Shown: positions 1-8,597 of the stretch, piece after piece
Numbering within the stretch: position 1 is the first letter of the stretch
Layout: the number at the start of each line of letters is the position of its first letter
Assembly (NCBI GenBank): GCA_963204965.1
Contig: CAUJKA010000021.1
Coordinates: forward strand, 1 to 64,000
Source of the DNA: Planctomycetota bacterium
GTDB lineage: Bacteria > Planctomycetota > Planctomycetia > Pirellulales > Pirellulaceae
Direction: 5' to 3'
Length of the DNA stretch: 64,000 nt
Program-made: the position numbers and the translations under genes
The notes under the pieces: model-generated
Database searches by the model: none
Told to the model about the DNA's origin: nothing
What the model saw: the letters and a program-made list of their open reading frames with translations, nothing else

Positions 1-2
1 AC

Positions 3-386
3 CTTCTACGAGCCGACGATGACGATCTAGATGAGTCGGACGATTTGTACGAGTCCAAAGATGCTGATGACGAAGCAGGTTCGGATCAGTCTCCTGATGG
101 ACGCCGTCGACGAAGACGCAAGCGAAATCGTGGCGGTAAGCGTCTGGAAGAGACTTCGAGACAACCTTCGGATGACATTGTAGATGACGAAGATGTGGTC
201 GAGGGAGACGACGAAGATCAAGGAGAAAATGGTGAGGAAGTTGGTGCGAACAAGCATCGCAACATTCCAACTTGGGAAGACTCCTTGGCCTGTCTAATCG
301 ATGCCAACATCGAAAACCATCGGAGAAATGAAGGTCGTGGCGGCGGTGGGCCACGCGGTGGCGGACGAAATCGAGGCCGTCGCTAA
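3..386 (+). CDS. C-terminal part of an acidic, RG/GR-rich protein (5' end outside window)
   Basis: Frame is open to the window edge (LLRADDDDLDESDDLYESKD...), acidic low complexity followed by IPTWEDSLACLIDANIENHRR and a GGGGPRGGGRNRGRR tail. Confidence 0.65.
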   Translation, partial: LLRADDDDLDESDDLYESKDADDEAGSDQSPDGRRRRRRKRNRGGKRLEETSRQPSDDIVDDEDVVEGDDEDQGENGEEVGANKHRNIPTWEDSLACLIDANIENHRRNEGRGGGGPRGGGRNRGRR

Positions 387-501
387 ACGTTTTGTTTCAA
401 TTTTCAATGTGCTCGGGTGATTCATCCTTTCTGAATTGCAGCGGAAAGCAATCGGTGCTATCCCACTGCTGCCATTCCGAGTACAATTTGGCCGATCAAA
501 G

Positions 502-613
502 ACGCCTGCCTGACAGTGGCTCTCGCGAGGGGGAGCCGTGAACCTGGTCAGGACTTAAGTGTAGCAGCCATAAGCGGGGTACTCTTGTGCGAGGGCCTCT
601 GCTGGGCAGGCGT
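502..613 (+). ncRNA. ffs: Bacterial small signal recognition particle RNA (4.5S-like)
   Basis: Helix-8 signature GGTCAGGAC...GTAGCAGCCATAAG; termini ACGCCTGCC (502-510) and GGCAGGCGT (605-613) are complementary; immediately upstream of dnaX, as in the Bacillus scr-dnaX-yaaK-recR arrangement. Confidence 0.88.
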
Positions 614-733
614 TCTTTTGATCTTGAGATCGAAGCCGATCGGACATGGTGAGGCTTTCATAACCCACATAAGTTCGTGTCGAGCATCGCTCGGTTAATT
701 TCTTTTGTCCTGGCTCAATCTTGGGATGCATCC

Positions 734-2923
734 GTGGAAGACTCAGTAGATAAGTCTTCGACTCAACCGGCCTACACTGTCGTCGCTAGACGCTATCGTC
801 CTAGGTCCTTTGAACAGTTGATTGGTCAGGAGCACGTTGCCCAAGCTCTCGGTAAGGCAATCGCAACAGGACGTGTTGGCCATGCGTACCTCTTCACGGG
901 TGCGCGAGGAGTTGGCAAGACATCGACGGCGCGGATCTTTGCCAAAGCGCTCAATCTCCAAGAAGGCGTTTCAAGCGACCTAGCGGATGAAATTACTGCA
1001 GCAGTCGATTCAGGCGACGATATCGATGTGATCGAGATTGACGGCGCGAGCAATCGCGGGATCAACGAGATTCGCCAGCTTCGTGCGAACGTGAATGTTC
1101 GTCCCAGCCGCGCGCGGTTCAAGATCTACATCATCGACGAAGTTCACATGCTGACCAAAGAGGCCTTCAATGCTCTATTGAAGACTCTGGAAGAACCACC
1201 AGCGCACGTCAAATTCATTTTCTGCACAACCGATCCCGACAAGATTCCTATCACTGTCTTGTCGCGATGTCAGCGGTTTGATTTTGTACCAGTCAAGTTT
1301 GAAGCGATTGTCACCCGGCTTCAGGAGATTGCGACTAACGAAGGCTATGAATGCGAGCCCGAAGCATTGTCCTTATTGGCTCGCCGCGCTGCGGGGTCAA
1401 TGCGCGATAGCCAGTCGCTGCTAGAGCAAGTGATGAGCTTCTCGGTCGGAAAGATCACCGCTGAGCAAGTTCACTCGCTGTTGGGAATCGCCGATGAAAC
1501 TTTGTTGCTGCGGATTGTCGACGCGCTTTATCGGCACGACGCACTCGAAGCGATCTCTGCGGCTGATGCTGCATTAACAGACGGTGCCGATGCAGGCCAA
1601 CTGACCGAGCAACTGCTGAACTATCTGCGCGATATTATGGCTGTTGGTGTGGGTGGTTCGGCGAATCTTCTGAAGTACGCCAGTCCCTTAAATCACGCTC
1701 GCCTAAAAGAGATTGCTGATGCGTGGGGAGTACAAACGGTACTCTCGGCCATTCAGATCCTCGACGAATCCATCGTCCGCATGCGCGCGAGTGTCTCCGC
1801 TGGCACGCTGTTGGAAGTCGCCATGGTCCAGATCTGCCAATTGGAGCAGCTTGCGTCGATCGGGGCTCTGATTGCCGCATTGGGAGGCGGTGCTGTGGCT
1901 CAAAAAAAAAAGCCCCATGACATAGCCTTAGCTTCCGTTGGTCGCGCTGATCCAGAACCTCCGGGGAACGGGAGCACTCAAAACGCCCAGTCCTCGGAGA
2001 CGGGCATTGATGGCCAGTCGCACGATAACCAGTCGCACGAAGCTGGAGCAGTTGCCGAGCCGGTTTATCAGTCGCTCTCTGATGCGCTGAAAATTAGCCG
2101 GGAGCAAGGTAAGGTTCAGCAAAGCAATACACAGACTAGTAATGCTCATTCGAACGCCCAACCCAACAGCCCGTCGACAATCGTCGTATCGCATGCTGCT
2201 TCAGGGCAAGGAGCTGCCGGTGGAAATGGAGCAAAGCCTCCTCACGTTGCTGTAGCTCTTGCGCAAGCTCAACAGTCGGAGCAAGCATCGTCAGTTCCGC
2301 AACCGCACACTCATTTAAAGCCGACCTCTCCGCCCTCAGGTGCAGCGCTAGTAACAGCGAGCGTTGTGAATCAACAGCAACATAATAGTGGTGGATCAGC
2401 AACTGCAGCATCTAGTGTCGGCGCTAAACCACAAACGTCAGCCGCGCCAGCCGCCAGCAGTTCGCGATTTTCGTCAGCGCCAATCGGATCCACGGAGGCG
2501 ATGGCTCAATGGAAGCGAGCTACTCAAACGATAGACGGTCTCTTGGCTAATTATTGCAATATGGTTTTGGCTATTGAGCCTAAGGACAGTACGGCTTGGC
2601 GCGTTGTTTTTCCGCCTGGAGCCAATCAGCCTCTCGACTATTGCGAGAACGTTACTCGAAAAGCTCAGCTAACCAATGCGTTAGCCCAAGTTCTTGGGCG
2701 AACAGTTCAGTTGCATTTCGAAATGCAGCCTGGTCAAGCACCGGCGCCAACGACTTCGAATCAAGTGAATTCTTCGGCCGAGCGAACGAAGCGAATTCGC
2801 GAACTGGCAAGCCATCCATTGATCAAGAAGATTGTTGAAATGCTTGATGGCGAAATCACCAAGGTCATACCACCGCGACCGCCCAGTCCACAGCCTGGCG
2901 ACAATAACCATCAATCGCATTAA
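734..2923 (+). CDS. dnaX: DNA polymerase III subunit gamma/tau (start uncertain: GTG 734 or GTG 677)
   Basis: YRPRSFEQLIGQEHVAQAL, GARGVGKTSTARIFAKALN, IDGASNRGINEIRQLRANV, YIIDEVHMLTKEAFNALLKTLEEPP; followed by ybaB-recR. Confidence 0.95.
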   Translation: MEDSVDKSSTQPAYTVVARRYRPRSFEQLIGQEHVAQALGKAIATGRVGHAYLFTGARGVGKTSTARIFAKALNLQEGVSSDLADEITAAVDSGDDIDVIEIDGASNRGINEIRQLRANVNVRPSRARFKIYIIDEVHMLTKEAFNALLKTLEEPPAHVKFIFCTTDPDKIPITVLSRCQRFDFVPVKFEAIVTRLQEIATNEGYECEPEALSLLARRAAGSMRDSQSLLEQVMSFSVGKITAEQVHSLLGIADETLLLRIVDALYRHDALEAISAADAALTDGADAGQLTEQLLNYLRDIMAVGVGGSANLLKYASPLNHARLKEIADAWGVQTVLSAIQILDESIVRMRASVSAGTLLEVAMVQICQLEQLASIGALIAALGGGAVAQKKKPHDIALASVGRADPEPPGNGSTQNAQSSETGIDGQSHDNQSHEAGAVAEPVYQSLSDALKISREQGKVQQSNTQTSNAHSNAQPNSPSTIVVSHAASGQGAAGGNGAKPPHVAVALAQAQQSEQASSVPQPHTHLKPTSPPSGAALVTASVVNQQQHNSGGSATAASSVGAKPQTSAAPAASSSRFSSAPIGSTEAMAQWKRATQTIDGLLANYCNMVLAIEPKDSTAWRVVFPPGANQPLDYCENVTRKAQLTNALAQVLGRTVQLHFEMQPGQAPAPTTSNQVNSSAERTKRIRELASHPLIKKIVEMLDGEITKVIPPRPPSPQPGDNNHQSH

Positions 2924-2979
2924 CGACTTTAACTGAACTACTTCGACAACTTTTGAAATTGAACCTACAAAGGTCACTC

Positions 2980-3330
2980 ATGTTCAACCTAAAGAATCTA
3001 AGCGGCTTGTCCCAACTGATGATGAATGCCGGGTCAATTCCCGAGCGAATCAAAGAGATGCGTGAAAAGTTAGCTCAAGAAACGGTTACTGGCGGAACCA
3101 ACGCAGAAGGCTCGGTCTACGTTGAGATGACAGGCGCTGGTGAAGTCGTAAGGCTGGTCATTTGTTCGACGCTAACTCAACACGGGGAAGCGGATCAAGT
3201 GGAGCAGATGCTGCCTCAGGCACTTAACGAAGCACTAGCAAAGGTTCGCAAGTTGCACATCGAGAAGATGCGTGAGTTAACTGGAGGAATGGACCTGCCA
3301 GGGCTCGAAGAAGCGCTTGGAGGAGTGTAG
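2980..3330 (+). CDS. YbaB/EbfC family nucleoid-associated protein
   Basis: Size and sequence (MFNLKNLSGLSQLMMNAGSIPERIKEMREKLAQETVTGG..VYVEMTGAGEVVRL); position between dnaX and recR. Confidence 0.9.
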   Translation: MFNLKNLSGLSQLMMNAGSIPERIKEMREKLAQETVTGGTNAEGSVYVEMTGAGEVVRLVICSTLTQHGEADQVEQMLPQALNEALAKVRKLHIEKMRELTGGMDLPGLEEALGGV

Positions 3331-3385
3331 CCCCTTTGTCTCAGCTTTGATTTTCTCCTCGGCGGTTTTGGATTCGACGATAGCA

Positions 3386-3985
3386 ATGCAGCAAAACTCA
3401 AGCTCAGTGAACAACCTGATTGACCAACTGGGCAAACTGCCGGGAATTGGCAGAAAGACTGCTGAACGTTTGGCTTTCCACTTGCTTCGCGTTAGTCAGG
3501 GAGAAGCTTTGGCGCTTGCCGATTCGATTCGACAAGTCCGAGAAAACGTCCGGTATTGCAGCGTCTGTTACAACTTAGCAGAAGGGCCGCTCTGTGCGGT
3601 GTGCTCGGACGGATCGCGTGAGCAACATCGGCTGTGTGTTGTAGAGCAGCCGAGGGACTTGATGGCATTGGAGCAATCGGGAGCCTATCGAGGGCTATAC
3701 CATGTGTTGTTGGGAAGGATTGCTCCGCTTGAGGGAATCGGACCTGACCAATTGACGATTGATTCCCTGGTAGAACGAGTCAGGCGAGGCAACTTCACAG
3801 AAATCATAATGGCAACTAATCCAACGGTAGAAGGCGATGGATCGGCGTTGTACATCACCAATCAGCTTCATGAATTCCCGATCGAAGTCACTCGTTTGGC
3901 TCGTGGAATCACTTCTGGAAGCGTTCTCGAGTACACCAATCGCGAAATTTTGGCGGACGCAATCAGCGGACGGCAAAAAATGTGA
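3386..3985 (+). CDS. recR: Recombination mediator protein RecR
   Basis: LPGIGRKTAERLAFHLL, C4 zinc motif CSVCYNLAEGPLCAVC, Toprim region ATNPTVEGDGSALYI. Confidence 0.96.
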   Translation: MQQNSSSVNNLIDQLGKLPGIGRKTAERLAFHLLRVSQGEALALADSIRQVRENVRYCSVCYNLAEGPLCAVCSDGSREQHRLCVVEQPRDLMALEQSGAYRGLYHVLLGRIAPLEGIGPDQLTIDSLVERVRRGNFTEIIMATNPTVEGDGSALYITNQLHEFPIEVTRLARGITSGSVLEYTNREILADAISGRQKM

Positions 3986-4189
3986 CAGCTCAGAAATCTT
4001 CGTCCGCGATATCGAGTGCCGCTGCGAACTTCTAGCAACTTGTGTGCCCACAAATCAAATAATCACTGCACAATCGCAGAATCGGTGATAAAATTTAACA
4101 CCGTGGGCCACAGCAGTATGCGGTCCGGTGTCTAACTAAGATCTAGAAGAAGCCTCCACGTCACTCTGCCCCGACAAGGATAATTCGTC

Positions 4190-5680
4190 ATGCGCATGTC
4201 ATTTGGAATGGAAGCGCGCCAGGTTCAATCTCAAAAGCTGGCGCCACGGATGATCCAATCCATGGAGATATTGCAGCTTCCCGTGCTGGCACTTCAGGAG
4301 CGAGTAGAGCAAGAGCTGACTGAGAATCCGCTTCTGGAGGTTCAAGAAGACGAGCTGCCTCCAGCGGAAGCTGAAGAGGAGAACGTTGATCCCAACAGTC
4401 CGACCGAGGACGAGCGAGAGTTGGTGGTCCGCGATGATCAGTCCAATTCGGATGACTTCGAGCGGCTGGCCAATATGGACAACGAGATGCCGCAGAGCTT
4501 TGACGACTTTCGTACCAGCACCAACCGTATGCAGGAAGCTCAAGATCGTCAGCATGATTTGATGGCCAACGCGACAGAGCGTCCCGAATCGCTGAACGAC
4601 TTTCTGATTCATCAGTTGTCGGAGTTAGACATTGATTCCGATGTAGAAGAAATCGCACAGAAAATCATCTCGACCTTGGATGCTCGCAACGGAGGCTATT
4701 TCAAGTCCAGCTTGCGAGACTTGTTGCCTGCCGATCATAGCGATGAAGATTTAGCGAAGGCCGAAGAGGCGCTGAGCGTGGTCCAATCGTTGGATCCTCG
4801 TGGTATTGCCGCTCGTGATTTGCGAGAATGCTTGCTCAATCAATTGCACGCCGACATGGACTACTACGAAGAGCTGTCCGTGTTAATTCGCGATCACCTG
4901 GAGGACTTGGCCGAAAATCGACTACCCTTGATCGTTAAGAAGACCGGCTTAGAGATTGAGCGAATTCAATTGGCCAGAAGAGAATTCCACCATCTGAATC
5001 CCAAGCCGGGCGCCGCTTTTTTGGAAACTTACGTCCAAGTAGTTTCACCCGATGTGATTGTCGAACTTGATGAGGATGGCAAGTATGTTATTCGGCTTGA
5101 GGATGATCGCATTCCATCGTTGCGAGTCAGTGAATACTATCGAAGCCGTCTGGCCGATGCCAACGCAACTCAGGAAGAAAAAGACTACATTCGTCGCAAG
5201 ATTGAATCCGCCAATTGGTTGATTGAAGCCATCGAGCAACGACGTGGAACCGTGCGTCGAGTTGCTGAGGCTATCGTTTCGCGCCAGCGACGATTCTTGG
5301 ATGATGGCCCCGAGTTTATTGAACCACTCAAGATGCAACAAGTTGCAGATGATGTGCAAGTAAGTGCTTCTACGATTAGTCGGGCGGTCGATGATAAGTG
5401 GATTCAGACGCCTCGCGGTATTTTTCCGTTGCGACGCTTCTTTGTGCATGGAACACGAAGCGACGATGGTGAAGACATCGCTTGGGAAACGATCAAGATG
5501 AAGCTGAACGAAGTCATCGAAAAAGAGAATAAAGAGAATCCTTTCAGCGATGACGAGCTGGTAGACGAGCTTTCGAAACTTGGTTTGCCAATCGCCCGAA
5601 GAACGATCACCAAGTACCGAAAGAAGCTTGGTATCCCCAGCAGTCGTCAACGGAAAGACTGGTCGAAAAAGTCCAAGTAA
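4190..5680 (+). CDS. rpoN: RNA polymerase sigma-54 factor
   Basis: N-terminal QSQKLAPRMIQSMEILQLPVLALQERVEQELTENPLLE; RpoN box ARRTITKYRKKLGIPSSRQRK. Confidence 0.97.
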   Translation: MRMSFGMEARQVQSQKLAPRMIQSMEILQLPVLALQERVEQELTENPLLEVQEDELPPAEAEEENVDPNSPTEDERELVVRDDQSNSDDFERLANMDNEMPQSFDDFRTSTNRMQEAQDRQHDLMANATERPESLNDFLIHQLSELDIDSDVEEIAQKIISTLDARNGGYFKSSLRDLLPADHSDEDLAKAEEALSVVQSLDPRGIAARDLRECLLNQLHADMDYYEELSVLIRDHLEDLAENRLPLIVKKTGLEIERIQLARREFHHLNPKPGAAFLETYVQVVSPDVIVELDEDGKYVIRLEDDRIPSLRVSEYYRSRLADANATQEEKDYIRRKIESANWLIEAIEQRRGTVRRVAEAIVSRQRRFLDDGPEFIEPLKMQQVADDVQVSASTISRAVDDKWIQTPRGIFPLRRFFVHGTRSDDGEDIAWETIKMKLNEVIEKENKENPFSDDELVDELSKLGLPIARRTITKYRKKLGIPSSRQRKDWSKKSK

Positions 5681-5880
5681 CTGATGTGAACTAAAGTCTC
5701 AGTGCTGCGTGAATATTGCGGTTTCTACAGGCAGCTAGTGAGTTTCGTTAAGATTCGCTCATTATTCACTGCTTGAGGCACGAAATGGGCAAAAACTCTT
5801 AATTTCTTGCGAATCTGTTCGTCTTTGACGGGGTTAGTCTGGGGTCCCAGAACTATCCCTCGTGACACACTGATTGCAGG

Positions 5881-6585
5881 ATGAGCGAAACCGTGAGACT
5901 ACTAATTGTCGAGGACGATTCGGTTAGAGCGAGTAACTTCTCTAGCTCGTTATCGGAAGTGGGTTATCACTGCCGCCGCGTTTCTTCAGGAGCAGCAGCC
6001 ATTGAGGCTGCGAAGGCAGATGATTTCCACGTGGTAATTGTCGACCTTTCTTCAACGTCGTCGGTTCAGACAATCCAGGCCGTGCGTGAGTATAGTCCCA
6101 ACGCAAATATCCTATTGCTATCACCTCCCAGGACAGATCATCAGCGAAATGCAGCACTAGAAGCTGGCGCGGATGATTTCGTGATGGAACCGTTTGAAAT
6201 GGGCGAGATGCGAGCTCGCATTGAAGCCGCATTGATTCGTGGAAAATCCAGGAGCCGATCGCAACGACTGGAGCACGGTCCCTTAGTTATGGACATCGTT
6301 TCTCGCAAAGTGACTTTCCATGAAAAGGCTCTTTCGCTGACTCCCACAGAATTTCGCATCCTGGGTGTCCTACTGCAATCTCCCGGAAAAGTTGTTAGCC
6401 GCCAAATGCTCCATGAGGCGCTTTGGGAATTGGGCTGGGATGGTGTTACCAACGTGATCGAAGTTCACATCAATCGGCTGCGCACCAAAATGCGAGCCGT
6501 CGCTGACCAGACCGTCATCCGCACAGTTCGCGGTTGCGGCTATGTAATTGATATGCGCAACGCTAGCAGAGTTGGCGTCGAATAG
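5881..6585 (+). CDS. OmpR/PhoB-family response regulator (atypical receiver)
   Basis: Receiver LLIVEDDSVRAS...VVIVDLSS plus winged-helix LTPTEFRILGVLLQSPGKVVSR..NVIEVHINRLRTKM..IRTVRGCGYV. Confidence 0.9.
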   Translation: MSETVRLLIVEDDSVRASNFSSSLSEVGYHCRRVSSGAAAIEAAKADDFHVVIVDLSSTSSVQTIQAVREYSPNANILLLSPPRTDHQRNAALEAGADDFVMEPFEMGEMRARIEAALIRGKSRSRSQRLEHGPLVMDIVSRKVTFHEKALSLTPTEFRILGVLLQSPGKVVSRQMLHEALWELGWDGVTNVIEVHINRLRTKMRAVADQTVIRTVRGCGYVIDMRNASRVGVE

Positions 6586-6884
6586 CAGTCACCCTGGCCC
6601 GAGATCAAACCTCAGTCGGAGCCATGTTCCGATCGCTATTGGAGGGCTGTCGGAATGGCTGGTTGGAGCGACTGGTTGTAGTCCGTGGTGGCAACGTCGG
6701 CACAACCGTTTCAAACCAACCTTCCAAATGCGGCATTTCCCCTAGCCGCTTGACATTTTCCTTGCCAACTCGATTACAATGTTCTTAACGCGATCGGCCC
6801 CTCTGGCCATCGCAAAGCATTGGATGCTGCCAGACGGATGCCAGGATTGGGCGCTCAACTACCAGCGCTTGTTGAAAGTCAATT

Positions 6885-8111
6885 GTGTCCAACTTCAGAT
6901 TGACAGCATTGATGATTGCATTTGGCCTCGGTGTTAACCCAGGCTGTGCGCCGATTTCTCTTACATCTCAGACCACCGTGGCGGATAGTTCTTCGTTGCA
7001 AAGTCAACAAGAGCTCGACGTAACGACAGATGGCACTGGATCTGTTGCACATCAGTCCGAGAGCTCCACTGAGCCCAGCGAATCGGATGTTCTTGTTCAA
7101 GAACCCGCATTGCGTTCCGTGCGCAAGATGGAATTCTCCAGCGGGTCTCGGCAGCCTAAACACCGCAGCAACTTCTTTATGCTCCAGGCATTCAACGAAG
7201 CGATCGGTGATTCGTACAAGTGCACAGTTCAATTGATGCACGATGGAGATCAATGTGCGTTGGGAACTATCGTCGATACCAATGGATGGATCGTTTCCAA
7301 AGCAAGCGAGCTACAGAATCGAACAAGCCTCAAGTGCCTTCTCAATGACGATCGCGAAATCGAGGCCAAGGTCGTTGGTACAGATGTCGAAATGGATGTA
7401 GCGTTACTAAAGATATCCGCTTCCAACCTTAACGCAGTGCAGTGGGATCTTGCGATTCCTGAGCAAGGTCGATGGTTGGCGACAACCGATTTGCGATCAA
7501 GTGTTCCGACAGCAATTGGTGTTGTGAGCGCTGGACCCACGCGAATACCCAATCAGCGAGCTGTGCTTGGAGTGTTGTTAGACGAAGATGCTGGTAATAA
7601 GGGCGCTGTCGTCTCTCAAGTTCTCAATGGCAGTGGCGCCCATGACGCCGGGATTCGCGAGCGAGATTACATTCTTTCGGTCGATGGAAAAAGTGTCGAT
7701 TCACGGGATCAGTTCCTAAACCTGCTCAAGGGCGGCAAAGGTGGTCAGTACCTGACGCTGAAGATCAATCGCGACGAAAACATGATCGAAAAGCAAGTTC
7801 GCTTGATGGATCTCTCCTCTGAGTTGCTCGACGAAACCGAGATGGAAGTCAACGGCCCGATCAGTGCTCGTTCGACCGGATTTGGCCGCATTTTCATGCA
7901 CGACACAGTCATCCTTCCCAACCAATGCGGCGGTCCACTTGTAAACTTGGATGGCAAAGTTGTTGGCATCAATATCGCTCGAGCTGGCCGAGTATCAACC
8001 TATGCTCTACCCGCCGACACTATTATGCCAATCATCAAACGCTTGATGCAGAATGCAACCGTGATTGCCAAGAGCTCCACAGGACGTCCGGTATCGACCG
8101 ATTCCAATTAG
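6885..8111 (+). CDS. Trypsin-like/HtrA-related protein with internal PDZ domain, probably catalytically inactive; lipoprotein-like N-terminus
   Basis: ALGTIVDTNGWIVSKASEL and DVALLKI, PDZ (GVLLDED..GAHDAGIRERDYILSVDGKSVDSRDQFLNLL), then PNQCGGPLVNLDGKVVGINIARAGRVSTYALPAD. Confidence 0.8.
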   Translation: MSNFRLTALMIAFGLGVNPGCAPISLTSQTTVADSSSLQSQQELDVTTDGTGSVAHQSESSTEPSESDVLVQEPALRSVRKMEFSSGSRQPKHRSNFFMLQAFNEAIGDSYKCTVQLMHDGDQCALGTIVDTNGWIVSKASELQNRTSLKCLLNDDREIEAKVVGTDVEMDVALLKISASNLNAVQWDLAIPEQGRWLATTDLRSSVPTAIGVVSAGPTRIPNQRAVLGVLLDEDAGNKGAVVSQVLNGSGAHDAGIRERDYILSVDGKSVDSRDQFLNLLKGGKGGQYLTLKINRDENMIEKQVRLMDLSSELLDETEMEVNGPISARSTGFGRIFMHDTVILPNQCGGPLVNLDGKVVGINIARAGRVSTYALPADTIMPIIKRLMQNATVIAKSSTGRPVSTDSN

Positions 8112-8164
8112 AGCCCGCCGATTCTTCTAGCTGCATCAGTTTAACTGGCGCAGCGGTCGAGTAT

Positions 8165-8294
8165 GAACTCTCCCGCGCGCTGTAGTTCACCGTTTAGGGA
8201 TTCAACTAATTCGCCGGAGAGTCGCTTGGCGAGTCCCGAGCCAAAGCGGTGAGGGCAAAAATGGGCCGACCGCGGTGAATCACATGTTGCTATC
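8165..8294. repeat. Copy 1 of an intergenic structured direct repeat of about 130 bp
   Basis: gaactctcccgcgcgctgtagttcaccgtttagggattcaa... is repeated nearly identically at 8415; internal inverted repeats. Confidence 0.9.
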
Positions 8295-8414
8295 AGCCTC
8301 GTACATTCTTCTGCCCTCATTCTATTGCTTTTAGAAATTAGGCCAGAGTTTAACTAGCGAAGTGATCCCCTTTCTTCCTCCCAGTAAGAACTTGCCTGGG
8401 AGCGTTCGATTCCT

Positions 8415-8544
8415 GAACTCTCCCGCGCGCTGTAGTTCACCGTTTAGGGATTCAATAATTCGCGGGAGAGTCGCTTGGCGAGGCCCGCGAGCCAAAGCGG
8501 TGAGGGTAAATATGGGCCGACCGAAGTGAATCGCATGTTGCTAC
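8415..8544. repeat. Copy 2 of the intergenic structured direct repeat
   Basis: Same sequence 250 bp downstream; perfect 11-bp inverted repeat ACTCTCCCGCG (8417-8427)/CGCGGGAGAGT (8461-8471). Confidence 0.9.
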
Positions 8545-8597
8545 CGGCTTCCCTATTTTTAACCTTTTTGTTTTTAGGCCTGCGTCCATCATGCCTG

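Noticed and set aside
516-698. 60-aa ORF upstream of dnaX
   Set aside because: Overlaps the SRP RNA, which explains the sequence better.
5045-5650. 201-aa - strand ORF
   Set aside because: Antisense to rpoN.
6750-6780. Sigma-70-like promoter TTGACA-19-TACAAT before the pseudo-HtrA gene
   Set aside because: Spacer of 19 and no transcript evidence; too weak to list as a feature.
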